Shown: one piece after another, positions 12,147-25,046 of the stretch
Layout: each line of letters starts with the position of its first letter
Numbering within the stretch: position 1 is the first letter of the stretch
DNA from: Pyxicephalus adspersus
Taxonomy: Eukaryota; Chordata; Amphibia; Anura; Pyxicephalidae
Reading direction: 5' to 3'
DNA length: 64,000 nt
Assembly: GCF_032062135.1 (NCBI RefSeq)
Contig: NC_092860.1
Coordinates: forward strand, 125,472,483 to 125,536,482
Made by a program: the position numbers and the translations under genes
The notes under the pieces: model-generated
What the model was told of the DNA's origin: nothing
The model's input: the letters and a program-made list of their open reading frames with translations, nothing else
Databases searched by the model: none

Positions 12147-15100
12147 ATCTAGCAGGCCTAATTATGTATGACATTGCTACTCAACCACTCATCTACTGTC
12201 ACGCTTATTCATTCCCTAGAGACCTCTATAACTCAGATCCTACATGTAGCACTTCCACTCCCAATTCTGGGGTGTGTGGAATGGGTAGTTACACTGCTAC
12301 CTCCATGCCCCTCTGAAGAGTTTTTTAAAGCCCTGTACTGATGTACCGTATTTAGTGAATTGATACAAATAATTTAAAAAGAAATTATTTACACTGAGTG
12401 CATAAAGTGTTTAATGGAGAGGAACACAAGTGAATGAATATGGTATCATCAAGTGACCACTTTTGACACCAGTAATTCTGGAGTTACACCACTTTTTTGC
12501 CTAAAACCCTTGAGATGATATGCGCTAACATGTATTTTTTTTATGCAATAGATTGTTTTGAATTGTTTTTTACAGCGGGTGTCAAAATACTTTCTTTTCA
12601 TATGATGTGATGTATTGTAATGTGCTGTTCTGTCTTACGCTTTCATTTAGTTATATTTAGCATGTTCCATTTTCATACATCACACCAACGCGGCACATTG
12701 GTGTAAACTGTGCCTATTTTGAATAATGGATCTCAGCCTGTCATCGCCTTGGACCGGTGTTGATCAGTTCTGCCTAATAATGTCACGTGAAAAGGCCCAA
12801 AATAAAGGGATTAAGAGTATATGTACTGGCGGATCGACTTGAACAGAAAGGCACATTAACTTTTCTTAATATCAGTATAAAACCCATACTCTTCAGTCAA
12901 TGCAGGGGTTGAGATATAAAAAAAAATCTGCATCCAGATTACGAAACATTGCAAATTCAAGATGACACCTCACAGTGGTAATGCTTGCCAGATAGGTTAT
13001 CAGTTCTACATGTCTAACTGAAGTCCAAAAAGTGCAGAGGTAGTGGCCAATCTACAGGCATATGGACCCGGATGTGAAATTTGGATCCCCTCATTTTTCA
13101 CTGTGATTCTGCATCCCATAAACAGAATGCAACACAGCTTAGATGACCTCTACAAGTGACAGATCTCTTTATATACCAGTAACATACCCCCATCAGTAAA
13201 CCATCTTCAATGCGGACCCCTCAGTTTCTCTCTTTCCTACAGTAATAGATTTCCACAAAAACAGACCATTCACACCTGTGACCAACCCACTTTCCCCCAA
13301 TGACAGACCCTCAGTGTAGACCCCTATACCAGTGATAGTCCCCCCCCCCCCCAGTGCACCAGTGACAAACCCCAGTGCATAAAACACAAAGTACAGACCC
13401 CTGACAGTTCCCTTAGTACAGTCCCCCTACCACTGACAGATACCCCCCTTCCCCCAGTGACAAACTTTACCAGTGCAAGTTTCCGTCTATCAGTTCAACC
13501 CCCTTTAGTGATAGTCTTCCTTCCTAGTGTACAACCATTATATTACCATACAATTTAAATTAAAGTTGATTCTACATTTCAAAAGTCAAAACATTTTTCC
13601 CACATTTTAATGGTTCAGAAATGTTTATTTGTCAACAAATATTTGCTAGATCCATGATATATTTTCCTTGACTTCTTGTAAACACATGAAATGAGAATAA
13701 AATTTCTACCAAGTGTGGTAAATCCACTTTTGTGAAGCAGTTACTAGAATATGTCCCATCATTAAACAATATCCAATATTTATTGTCTGATGACAACTAA
13801 CAATATATTTCTCTGACTTTCTTTCAAGCAAGGACACAGATACAAAATGAATCTGACTGGGGTTGCATCATTTGCCTATTTCACCCCCCCCCCCCAAAAA
13901 AAAAATACTTGGACTTTAGATACACTTTAATAAGTCATATTTTAAAGGTTTTTTTAAACCAAATTGTTCTGCATACACGTGTGCTAACAGGAGAAGAGAG
14001 TAGCATAAGCATTGTTAGTATCTTGTAGTTATAATGCTTATCTTTCACTGTTTAATCATCAAACTGCAAGTAGAGAGATGCCAGTAATATACCCATAACT
14101 CTTACAGAAAATGTGAAAAAGTGTTAATTGGCTGTGCTGTCCTACCAATATTACAAAACTAGATAAAGGGAACTACACAGATGATTTTTGCAGATGATAC
14201 AGATCATATGTATGTTTAGCCATTTGCCTGCAGTTCTGATTTAATCAACTCTCTTCAAATCTAAAAACGCCACTTAGGCATTAAAAATGAAGAAATCAGT
14301 GTAAACATTCCCATTTAGAGGATATTCATTTCACTTAAAACGGAGTGAAACTGCAAGGGAAAAACAGTAGACTCTTAAATCCAATAACAGCTTGCTGCTG
14401 TGTTTATTAATTAGATTAATTATCCCTTACAGTGGCAACTAGACATTTTTACTGCCAACTTACAGATCTTATGTACCATGGGGTTTTAGAGGAACGCAGG
14501 TTTAAACCATTTCTCTAATGGCATTCAGCTGCTAAAAATTGATAAGGGAATCCATTTAAAAGTTTGTTCTTGCAAATTATAAAGTGACAGAGACACAAGA
14601 AAATGCATAAAACACCATCTTCCAGGCCATTGTGTACTTTGAACTGGGCTAATAAAATGACTGCAGTGTATTGTTTAGCTTCCAACTATGTTCTGCGTTT
14701 TTAAGTGATATTCCCCACAAGTGTGGTAGCATTCTCTATATTGTGTATTTACACAAAGCTGATACTGACCCTTCTGCAAATTAGGCACACTTTATTTAAT
14801 GAAATGCAATGGGTACATTGTGACCAATTTGTGCAGAGTCGGTAATATTTTAGCTTTGTCAGCTATGTACGGACATGCACCTGGGAGAGCTTTGCTTTTC
14901 AACTATTGTTGTTTTGAGATTTCGAACATCTACAGAAACTTATTGAAAATCTGGATGGGCCTTTTTATTAGAACTGGGGATCTTACAAATTTTGCTAAAG
15001 GAATTGTGTCTATTCACTAAACAAGGTAGGTTAATAAAATGCAAGGGATAAGAATGGGCCTTAGTGAATGTGAAAATTTGCATTGCAAAGAATAACCAAG

Positions 15101-16499
15101 CAAGACAATCTTTAAAACAATTTTTTTTTATCTTCCACATGATTAGATGTTTTAAGTCAGCAGCGCTTCACCCCATTCACTAAGCAAAATATCCCTTAAA
15201 AGGTGATAGTTCACTATGTGAACAGCCTATATTCCCCTAGTAAAACCCAACTCAGCCCCATTGGATTTCACTGGTTTATCAGTTTAAGTGTTTTTTCAAC
15301 ATAAAATTATGGAGGCATTAAAGTAACCATCTGTAACCAGGAGTTAATAACTTTAGATAAACTTCTTCAGATTTCCTGGTCAGCAAAATTTGTGCAAACG
15401 AAGCAAATTGCACTATTCAGTACAAAACTGCAATTCTTGTAAATAGCTTACTTCCAAAGAACACACAGTGAATATAAAATAAAAGTGGAAGCAACAAAAA
15501 AAAACCAAAAAACACAATATAAGTCTGTATTGAATACCTAGCATTGTATATACATTTTTTATATAAAATATATAAGATATAGATAATATGTATGTATCAC
15601 ACATTGATCTCTGAAAAAATGACAAATTTAAAATACATCTTTACTGTTTTCAAAGGAAATCAGCCAAAATAAACTTAAACTAGTTCACTTTCTTTGGCTG
15701 TCATTTCCCAATTCTAATTGAATGCAATTCACAAAACTTCTGCCAGTTCAGAAGTTTTCTGTATGCTGTCAAAGCTGTCTTTAAGCTCATGTCTTTTCTT
15801 ATGAATATATTATTATATCAATGAACATATTATTAGCATTTTTTTAGATGTGAATGCTCTCCAGACTAGCATAAAGTAATTATTCAAATAGAGCTAATTA
15901 CACTTCACGGGAGCCCTTAGGTACATTCTTTGGTTCCCAAAACAATACCCCATGTCAGGATCAATTTAATCCAAAAATGTTCTTTTAGTTTTACTGGTCC
16001 CTTACTTGTCCTTGGCAATGCATAGATACTGTAAGTTTATATATGGGATATTCTTACTGATAATATGAGTAACTGTGTGGGACAAGCTACATTTTTAAAG
16101 ACCTTTTCCAATGCCCACTCAAGCTGTGACTGCTCTGGTTGTGGGTCTGCATACAGCACATTTTAACATTCAGCCATCCTGCAGTCCCACAATAGTGGAG
16201 GGGCCCCATGAGCGCTCAGGGAGCAGGTGGTGACTGTAGCAACCCCTGTTTCTAAATTAGTTCTAATGGTAAAAGATAGAGTGTCCCAGGAAAGTGGGAT
16301 TGCTATAATACTTGTTGGTATAAAGTTCCAACTGAAAAAAAGTTATGATTTAGGGTATTTTAATAAAGATAGTTTTGACCATAATTTTACTGCATATAGT
16401 AACCCTGTGTTGCAATAGAAAAGGATCTTTGGACATTGGACATGCGATTGCAAAACTTTCTAGAACTGTCCCTAGTTTTTTATGTGTACATGGAGTCAG
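12147..16499. other. Non-coding DNA
   Basis: It contains the C-rich array (13140-13530), a C12/A9 junction near 13885 and otherwise AT-rich unique sequence. The stretch 14340-14460, with TTTATTAATTAGATTAATTAT, looks regulatory in texture but is unproven. Confidence 0.45.
13140..13530 (-). repeat. Degenerate C-rich tandem array
   Basis: Irregular units of roughly 25-35 bases recur around words such as CAGTGACAGACCCC, CAGTGTAGACCCC, CAGTGATAGTCCCC and CAGTGACAAACCCC. A run of C lies at about 13339-13352. The reverse-strand 64-codon frame (Gly-rich) is a product of this array. Confidence 0.55.
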
Positions 16500-17134
16500 C
16501 TGCTACTGTAAAATAATGTCTATTGAATCACCTTTTCCATATACCCATTCTCCAAATAATCTATACCAACGGTTTGCCATGCAGTGAACCATCTTTCTCC
16601 CTTTTCTTTGGTTGGGGTCAGTTAACCCAGTCCAAGCCTTTGCCCAGTTTTTACATTTAAAGATTATATCGATGGAAGGCCACTGTAACTTTTTTGCTGT
16701 CCATGTCCCCACTGGAGATTTACCCCCTTTATTTTTCTTTATTACCACTGTTACTAAGACATAAAGTGAGGTTAACCCCCACCTACTAGATTGTAAGTTC
16801 TTCGGGGCAGGGTCCTCTCCTCCTATATCATTGTCTGTATTAGTCTGTCATTTGCAATCCCTATTTAATGTACAGTGCTGCGTAGTATGTTGGCGCTATA
16901 TAAATCCTGTTTATTAATAATAAAAAAATAATAACCCCGACATTGTTAGTCACTAGACCAACAGGTAAAGTAAAATCTTCCAATGGGTTCATGGGACAGC
17001 TTTCTGCAATAAACATTTTGGAGATATTTTCTCCAATATCCAATTGCATTTGTAGGATGGGAAATAAGGATAAATCCCCATAGCAGGTTGCAGACAGCAA
17101 ACAATATTCTGATAGGGGTTTTATTTCCTCCCAT
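16500..17134 (-). pseudogene. Possible decayed coding relic split by a LINE-tail insertion
   Basis: On the minus strand, 17134-16946 starts with Met and a signal-peptide-like stretch (RILFAVCNLLWGFILI), and an overlapping frame contains LEDFTLPVGLVTNNVGV. Beyond an inserted repeat (16780-16931), frame 16748-16503 continues with Trp- and Cys-containing sequence (WPSIDIIFKCKNWAKAW, HCMANRWYRLFGEW). The composition looks protein-like and faintly recalls a surface glycoprotein, perhaps an old retroviral env, but I cannot name the family. There are frameshifts and stops. It could also be chance. Confidence 0.22.
16780..16931 (+). mobile_element. LINE-tail insertion with 7-bp target duplication
   Basis: It contains TAGATTGTAAGTTCTTCGGG, TGTACAGTGCTGCG, GTTGGCGCTATATAAATCC and a TTAATAATAA 3' end. 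Both sides carry TAACCCC (16773-16779 and 16932-16938), so this is a clean 5'-truncated retrotransposition. Confidence 0.75.
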
Positions 17135-19550
17135 CTATATACGAAACTAAAATAAACATTTTTACCTGGTTGTACATTGTAAGAACATTTCCCTATGGCA
17201 CTCTGGGCCCCACATTGGCTAATAGGGTCTGAAGATCATGTCTGAAGGTCCTGGCTGATGGTGGCTATACATACACTTCCCAAACTCGGGCCAATAATTG
17301 GGAGACATCAAATAAAAGGGCATGGGACTAATTTACTAGAAATCATAAAAAGCATGTCTAAACAGGATATGTACAGAAGTTTTGTTCAATAGGGCTGATT
17401 ATTCATGTCATATCTTGATTATTAGCATTGTTTTGCTGGAAAAAAGGGAATCATGCTTTTGACCTTGATAAAAGAGGTATTTAACAGAGAAAATAAAATG
17501 TGTGCACAGTCATAGCTAAATTCTCATTCTGAAACTGGTATTTACATGAATGATGATCTAATAACTTCCATAATTTAAGCCATGACCCAGAACGAGTGAA
17601 CAGATCAGATGTGTTATCTTTGATCCCACTTTACTTGCTGTGTTTTTGTTGAGGGTCAGTGACTGCAATCAGTCCAAGGCAAGTCTTGGCAGCCTGCATG
17701 TTTAACTCGGTACATATTTATTTTAAAGCTAAATCCAGGCAGATATAATTGACTCTTTAAGACCTTCCAAGTACATGAACGAGAAAAATACATTTATGAG
17801 GTGTATTATGTACCTTTTGTGTAAAAATGGCATCATTTGCAAAAGTAAATGTTTGTAAGTATAAGTCTATGGAAAGTCAAATCATTTTTTTAGAGTAGGG
17901 AAGGGGGTTCAAGTGTACAAGTTGAAACAAATACAGAAAATAAAAATATGGTCTAATAGTAGATGCAGAAACTTTTAATAAAAAGTACAAAGAATACTAA
18001 TGAAGGATATTAGACCAAAGCACAGCTAAAAGGTGGGAATAGACAATCGGGAAGTCAGGTTAAAAGGATCTATGTGCTAATGGAGGTGGCCCAGAAAAGT
18101 CTGAACAAGCCATAAAGATTTAAAGGGATGATATCTACATAAACAAGACTCAAGGGATTGATGGGTAAGCTAGCCAGCTAAGGGTTTTCAGAACACCAAA
18201 GCTATCTCAAAAAAAAGAGGGGGCCACATAGGGAATAATAAAAAAAGAACGAAGATGCAATTGGCTTAAAAGATGAAAAAGAAGACAAATAGTAGGTTAT
18301 ATTTTGTTGTGTTCTGCCTTTTTTGGGGTTATAAAGGCCCCCCAATAAAATCAAATCTTCTGCAAAGTGAATGGAAATCCAAAGACAAAGATCACCAAGG
18401 CAAATCCCCCAGTGTGGACACAGACGACAATTAATAGGGGGTCTAATCCTAACAGAATGTCCAATGCTGCAACTTATGTACTTCTCTCGCTCAGATTTTC
18501 TCAATGTTCTGGAGCGTTGCAGGTAAATGGGTTCATACAAAGGCAAAAAACAAAAAAGTACATCTTGCTAAAAATAAACAATGTCAGTGAAATAAATTTG
18601 CATCTCTCCTGAGGAGACAGTGCTGAGTAGTGTTTTGCTGGGACTTACAAGAAATACTTGCTACTCTCAGTTATATTACATAATACAGTTTCTAAAATGG
18701 CAGAAGACACTTTCATAAAATGTTGCTTTATTAATATCTGTGGGTCACTGCTCTGTATATAGGTATAATATCATTTTTGAAGAATCTTGAATGTGTTGTC
18801 TGGGGTCATTACCCTAACAGACAGAGGCTTATGGGTGTATGGTGCACACCTGCTGAATCTTCAGAGACTTACAGACTATTCGTGCAACCTGAAGGATGAT
18901 TGCAAATAACCATACAGAAGTAAATGAAAAAACAAGTACAGGAAGGTTCACCTACATTAGTTATTAGCAATATATATTTTTTAAATTATCAAAAACAAAT
19001 ATTGCCCACACAAGAAATAAGCCAACACGAAATAAGCATGTACCCACCTTGCAGCAGATATCCTAGGAGCTGAACTGCACAAAGGGTAGTAGTTCCTCAA
19101 AAATGCACTGCCAACCAACTAACTCTTTAGTATCCATAGGCTGAGAACAACAGTCATTGTATATCGTATTCCTGAGGGTATATGTTATCGTCATAACATA
19201 CCATAATAATAGACATACCATGGATTATACTTAATGCCAGTTCTTCTTACTGTTCCTGTTTTTCAACTACCCTTCTTAAAGCTGGGGGCTGCAAACCACC
19301 CTAGGAACATGCATGTAGTGTGTGGAAAAAATGCATGCTACATTGCTGCAAGCTACTAAGAAAAAAAAAAAATTTTTTATACAATTATTACGATTTTTTA
19401 TGGCGTGACTAAATACAGTTCGCTACCCCATACATAACAGTTTATAGTAATGGTTAGTGTGATCTATAGCCAAATATATTATACTATAACTGCTACAATT
19501 TCAAATTTCTTTTCTTTGCTATATGGCAAACTGGGGACATTTCATGCATA
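17135..19550. other. Non-coding DNA
   Basis: No clear element. A 114-codon reverse frame (18546-18202) has low-complexity Phe/Ser/Leu content and no motif. TTTAAAGCTAAATCC near 17724 may be another TTAA-type repeat end. Confidence 0.45.
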
Positions 19551-19790
19551 CAGGTAGTTTCTGAGTTAAGGACATCGGACATACAAACAACTCCTAGATA
19601 CAAACAGGGCTTCCCTGCTGGCTCATGTGCAGCATGGAGGCTTGATGGGGGCGGTTTGCATGACTTGCAGAAGAAATCATTTGCTAAACACAGCTGAAGT
19701 TGTGGGTGATCTTAAGGACTGAGACCTTTCTGCAACATCTTGTAACTCTTTAATGACCACGACAAACTCTGCAGTTGTTTCTTTTGGCAA
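19551..19790 (-). mobile_element. TA-flanked CAGGTAGTCC MITE, copy C, truncated
   Basis: It starts with CAGGTAGTTTCTGAGTTAAG after TA (19549-19550) and carries the family blocks in reverse orientation, for example GGTTTGCATGACTTGCAGAA and CACAGCTGAAGTTGTGGGTG. The opposite terminal repeat is missing, so the right edge is approximate. Confidence 0.7.
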
Positions 19791-20972
19791 CAGAACTGGA
19801 TTTGTGAACAGAACTGGATTGGCTCATTAAACGTTTGCACAGCTTCTTTAAGTATACAGTTTGAATAATTAAAACTGGTTTTAGTTTTGGAAAGAGTAGG
19901 AAATTTTATGTCATTTTATGGTTTGCTGCCTGTGTAACTGATAAAATTACCTTTTGATTTCTGCCCCAGAAATGCAGCAGTAAGTTAAGAGGAGAGAGAG
20001 TTCCTAGAATTCATAGAGAGTTGTCCTTGGAAATAGATGTCTTCATTCTAAAATTTTTAGATTTACATGTGTTATTGTTCCTAAATAAATATCCTTTAGT
20101 TCAGAGTAAAAGTTTTACTGTTAGAATAAAAAATGAATAAAAATGTATAGATTATCCATAATGGACAGTATGAGGATAAATCATCCAGGCTCCTTATGTA
20201 CCTAGACATTATTGTAAAGTTTGTTTCATCATAATAATTGTCCTTGGATAAAAAATTGACATTCTTTTTTTTACTACTGGGATAAACACGGCATTAATCT
20301 TTTCTATGTAGGTATTCATTCTGATACAAATTTTCACTGTCCATTTGTGAGATATATTGGACTAGTGTCACGTATTGAATATAATATATGTATATAAATA
20401 GATTTATCAATGCTGGCAGATGCAGAATTATATGAGCACCTGATCTCTAAATATTGCGTGTGATAAAATTCCCCATTTAGGTTCATCAGAAGATGTAAAT
20501 TGCTGCATCCCAACTGATTTGAAAATGTAAAACTGAGCCAACACACCTGCTTCATAACACACTTATTCACGGCTCATTGATGTTAAAATATCGTTATTAA
20601 TGCAGCAAGCTCAAATCTGCATATATAATAATATATAAAAGTAAGCCCTAACAATTTGTCTTAATTTTCACCATTTCAAATTAATTTATAATGCTTTAAT
20701 TGATAGAAATGTATTTATGTATTTATTTTCTGGTGTTTTGAGACCCGCAACACAACAATCACTGAAGATCACACATGGAAAGTTCTTTCCTGGCTCAATT
20801 CACAATGCTAAAACACCAGGATGAGTTGGGTAAGATTTTATAAATTACATTTACATTGCTGAAAATGACATGTAAAATTTCCTAAATAAAGTCAGTCCAA
20901 CAAATAAACACTTTTAGGTCAAAGAACACCTTATAAAATATAGGTATATTCTAAAACTGAGATGATTTAAAG

Positions 20973-21232
20973 CAGGAGTCCCCAACCCCCAGTCTGCGGA
21001 CCACTAGCCGACTGACAGCTGGGCCGGTAGAGCAGGGAGACCAGCGGGCCCCAACCTGTGGTCCATGAACCCCAGTTGGGGGGGTGCACCGGCCCGAGCC
21101 GCAAACCATGTCCCTTCTATGTATCGCAGGCACAGGATCAGTTGTGTCTCTGAACACAACCCCCCAATCTCCCATCGCAGGGGAGTCCAAAAGTTTAGTG
21201 GTCCATAGGTCGGAAAAGGCTGGAGACCACTG
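20973..21232 (+). mobile_element. hAT MITE, CAGGAGTCCCCAACC ends
   Basis: The left end CAGGAGTCCCCAACCCCCAG and right end GGCTGGAGACCACTG are inverted termini of the hAT class. Flanks ATTTAAAG and GCATAAAG are a weak 8-bp target duplication (5 of 8). It carries CTCCCATCGCAGG, shared with the other hAT copies in this window. Open frames across it are incidental. Confidence 0.7.
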
Positions 21233-22615
21233 GCATAAAGGACATCTAATGGGGGGGAGTCAAACAATGTGGAGCTGTATAGCAGATAACATTAGATGAT
21301 ATACTTTATCTTTCCTATGCCCTTCCAGAAATGTTTTGCAAAAATTATTTCTGAAAGTTGGTATAGTCATGGCACCCATGCCATCAAGTTGCGCCAGCCC
21401 CAGTATTCTATGGTGGTGGAGGGTGCTTGCATCTTTTCCACCTACTCATCAATGTGAGGTTTACCAGCTCTTCAAGCGATCATCCTATTATGCAAAAGCT
21501 ATTATTTATTTTTGGGGGTCTGTTGTGCAGTAGATCCTTTGAATAGTTTTCTCTACAGAAAAAATATAAAAGGTTTAAATATGTGTATTTTGAATATGTG
21601 TGTGTGAATGTTTAGGTTTATTTGTGCTTATGGGCAGCTATGTTTGTCCATCATAAAGACAGGCTGTGGATCCTGTTTAGCAAGGGTTGTATAGTGCATT
21701 TCTGCTTCTGTTCAAGTCTGTCACTTTGTTCAGACAGGCTAAATACAATACACTATCTATTTGGTTTATCCTGCTGTCAAAGCAGTGACTCCTATGGGGA
21801 TCTGTCTTTAGCTTGATATACTAATAGCCACCAGAGGGAAGATATTTAGATCTGCTTGCCCTCATCTCAGGAGAACCCTAAAGTCCTAACTCATCAAAAT
21901 GTTGTATAGTTTTGTTTTAAATATTATGGCACTGATGAAATGTAACCCTTTGCCAGCATTAGTACCATTTATATTATATATATTACTATTCTGCCCTTTT
22001 TCTTACCTCTGGAACCAAACCTTTAAACGGGAAAGATGTTGCTTTGTTTGGTCTTGGACAACTGGAGAGAATATGTTCCTGCAAGCATTTACCTCCTTTC
22101 TAATTTTCTCATTTCACCCTCTTTACACCCCAGCCACATAGGAATAGACAGCAGAGAGCCATATGAACACAGTTTAATTTAAAATATTTATTGTGGAAAA
22201 CAACCAGTGTTCGTTGTCTTTAAATGTCAAATAGTAGATGTTCCTTTATTCACCTTATCTGCAGCAAAATATACTTAGCTTCTACTCACTCTTTTAAGCT
22301 GCAGGCAAAAAACAGCCCTTTGTAGGCTAAAATTGGATTTCACACAGGACTGACTAATTCCCACCTCCATGTGATAGCACTAAACCAATCTCCAAGCACC
22401 AGTGGCGTTACTTCTCAGTACTCTACAGTAAGTAACCAATATTTTACGCCGTTCTTGATGGCCAAAAAGAGCAATAGATAAATAATGAAATGATAGTGAA
22501 GGACCAACCTTAAAAACAAAAGTTATTTACCCCTACTTGGACAAACCACAGTTTTTTTGAAAAGATTTTGAAACAATCAGTTTACTAATACAAGGGTTTA
22601 TTAATTTGTGTCTTT
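21233..22615. other. Non-coding DNA
   Basis: Several short forward frames (21336, 21622, 21899) lack any recognisable domain or good splice context. Confidence 0.45.
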
Positions 22616-22619
22616 TATA

Positions 22620-23885
22620 CGAGGGGGTGCTGAGAAGTTCCTGGCTTTGCCCAAAAAGAAGTGAGCCAGAGTTATGAAATAACACATTTATTTAACATAT
22701 TCTCCCCTGAGACTGATGCACTTGGTACGGCGTAGTTGCAGCTTTTCTAGACCGTTCAAAAAAAAAAAAAAAGTCATTTGGTTGGGCCGCAAGCCAGCTC
22801 TCCGTAGCATGTTTGACATCAGAAATGTCCTCAAAACGTTGCCCCTTCAGGTGTTTCGAAATTCAGGAACAGATAATAGTCCGAAGGGGCCAGGTTAGGT
22901 GAGTAGGGATAGTGGACCAATTGGAAACCCAGGGTGTTCAATGTGGCAGCCATAACATTGGACGTGTGTGCAGGTGCATTGTCCTGCAAAAAAAGGATCC
23001 TGTTGGTCAACTTTCCACTGCGTTTTGTCTTAATTGCCTCCTTCAGCTCGTCCAGGAGGATAGCAGAATACTGCCCAGTGATGCTAGAGCCTCGAGGTAG
23101 GTAGTCCAACAACAGAATACTGTCTTTTTCCCAGAAAACGCCATGATTTTTGGGCCAATTTCTGGGTTTGGAACTTCTTCGGGAGCGGGGACCCGCTGTG
23201 GCGTCATTCCTTTGACTGTTCCTTGGTTTTAGGATCATATATATTTCACCCTCGGGCACTAACCTAGCCAAAAAGAACTGTGGAGCTTCTAAATGGGCCA
23301 AAATGGCTTTGGATGCTTCAACTCGTTCCTATTTCTGATCACTGTTCAAACATTTTGGCACCCACTTCGCTAAAAGCTTGAGCATGTCTACGATAGTCTT
23401 GATAACAAACCCCACATGCTCCCGTGAGATGTCAAGTATCTGGGCTATCTTTTTTGCGGATATTGGCCGGTCCTTAATAATCAGCTCATGGACAGCATCG
23501 CAGGTTGCAGGGTCAGTTGAGGTTGGGGGGCGCCCACTGCAGGACGGTAAAATGCCCAGTCTTGAAACGAGATATCCAGGTTTTGACAGTGCTGTAGGAA
23601 GGATACTTCTCCTCCAGTGTTTGTGACATCTCAGTGTGAATGTCCTTTGCTGACTTTCCCTGGAGAAACAAAAACTTAATGACGGCCCATAACTCCAACA
23701 ACGTGAAACTTGCTTGTGCCTTTGCCATCACAGCTTCTTACTAAAAGAAAAACAGTTTTAGGAATCACAAAGACCTGATATTTGCACAGTTACATACTAA
23801 GATATTAGGCTGTCATATGCCTCACACTCATTCTTCTATTTTATCTGAAGGGGGGCAAAGCCAGGAACTTCTCAGCCTCCTCTCG
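22620..23885 (-). mobile_element. Mariner element, nearly full length
   Basis: Terminal inverted repeats of about 33 bp (CGAGGGGGTGCTGAGAAG... against CGAGAGGAGGCTGAGAAG...) differ at three positions. TA lies outside each end (22618-22619 and 23886-23887). The 1266-bp length fits mariner (about 1.3 kb). The minus strand encodes a broken transposase between the ends. Confidence 0.9.
22831..23731 (-). pseudogene. Mariner transposase, frameshifted
   Basis: The N-terminal piece (23731-23513) starts MMAKAQASFTLLELWAVIKF and holds a helix-turn-helix DNA-binding region (EKYPSYSTVKTWISRF). The C-terminal catalytic piece (23301-22831) is in a different frame. It has LFLQDNAPAHTS with the second catalytic Asp and YSPNLAPSDYYLF with the third. 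Thirty-three residues separate these two Asp residues, against 34 in typical DD34D mariner enzymes, so a codon appears lost. Canonical PYSPDLAPSD reads PYSPNLAPSD here. The first catalytic Asp region falls in the disrupted middle. The enzyme would have cut and pasted TA-flanked mariner DNA but is now dead. Confidence 0.85.
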
Positions 23886-24593
23886 TATATACCTGCAATT
23901 CAGGTTAAATGAAGTAACATGTAAACTGAATGCAGAAAATAAATCATAAGCTTGTGCTGCCTGTAACGGGCTTCTTGTACAGGAATCATACAGTCAGCCC
24001 CGGGGACCATCCAGAACATAATTGGCCTTCCTCCAGGGTTCAATCATTTTTCTAAGGTAATACATCCATGCTTCATTACTTAAATCCTCAATTGTCTCTT
24101 GTGGGTCATTATATGGGAAAATACTAAAACATAAACACTAGAACTGTTCCTGAGGCTTTACAGAAAAAAATACTGAAATTATAATGTTGGAATGACAATT
24201 TATTACTACTATCTATTACTCATTACTGAAAATAATGGAGGTTTCATGAACATCTTTACAGCTTAGTAAATAGAACTTTAGTTTTAGTGGCTTGATATAT
24301 CACTAGCACAGCAGAATTGTGTTTTATTAAAAGACCCAGTGTAAAAGTGGTAATGTGTTTTTTTGCAAGCCATGATAGTACCAGAATTTTGGGAAATTGA
24401 GAAACAAGGGGTCAATCATTTGTGCTCCAGTTCTCATCTGCTGATGGGAGTGGGGAACAGAATGACAACCGAAGTTCACCAGTCTCCTTTTTTCTCTTTT
24501 TCTTAAGGGACAGCAAAGATCGATCAGATCCCCTGCCCAACGGGATGCACAGAAATAAAAATCTTTTGACATACATACAGCTACCTTTTAAAT

Positions 24594-24651
24594 GTATATC
24601 ACATATCACGTATATATAAATCACATATCACATATCACGTATATATAAATG
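24594..24651. repeat. Short tandem duplication, ATATCACATATCACGTATAT units
   Basis: The block TATCACGTATATATAAAT occurs twice, linked by repeated CACATATCA words. It is low-complexity sequence. Confidence 0.75.
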
Positions 24652-24804
24652 AATTACTCCAGAACCCTTATACACCCCCAGGCTCTTCTAAACCCTTATT
24701 ACAATTTCAACAATAATAAAGAAGAGAATTCAAAATGGCCAAGATAAAAAAAATATGTATCATAAAATCCCCAACACATTTCATTAAAATTAAGAATTAA
24801 AACA

Positions 24805-24893
24805 TTAGATTGTGAGCCCTTTCAAGGGACAGCTAGTGACATGACTAAAGCGCTGCGTAATAAATTGACAGTATATAAATATTGTGATAATAA
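24805..24893 (+). mobile_element. SINE tail-only insertion with 7-bp target duplication
   Basis: It starts TTAGATTGTGAGCCCTTTCA, includes GGACAGCTAGTGACATGAC as in the SINE at 11841, and ends in GATAATAA. TAAAACA flanks both sides (24798-24804 and 24894-24900). Only the last 90 bases of the SINE were copied. Confidence 0.7.
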
Positions 24894-25046
24894 TAAAACA
24901 CGCTACGCCAGAATAGGTTTTTAAAATCAATATTAAACTGTGCCTTAACAGTATCGATAATCAAAAAAGCACAGAATAATGCACACGCACAATTGAAACA
25001 TTGTTAATGCAATATTTCAAAATATGCTTCTGGATTTTAATGTCCT

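Noticed and set aside
18202..18546. 114-codon reverse frame
   Set aside because: Low-complexity Ser/Phe-rich end, no motif and no splice context.
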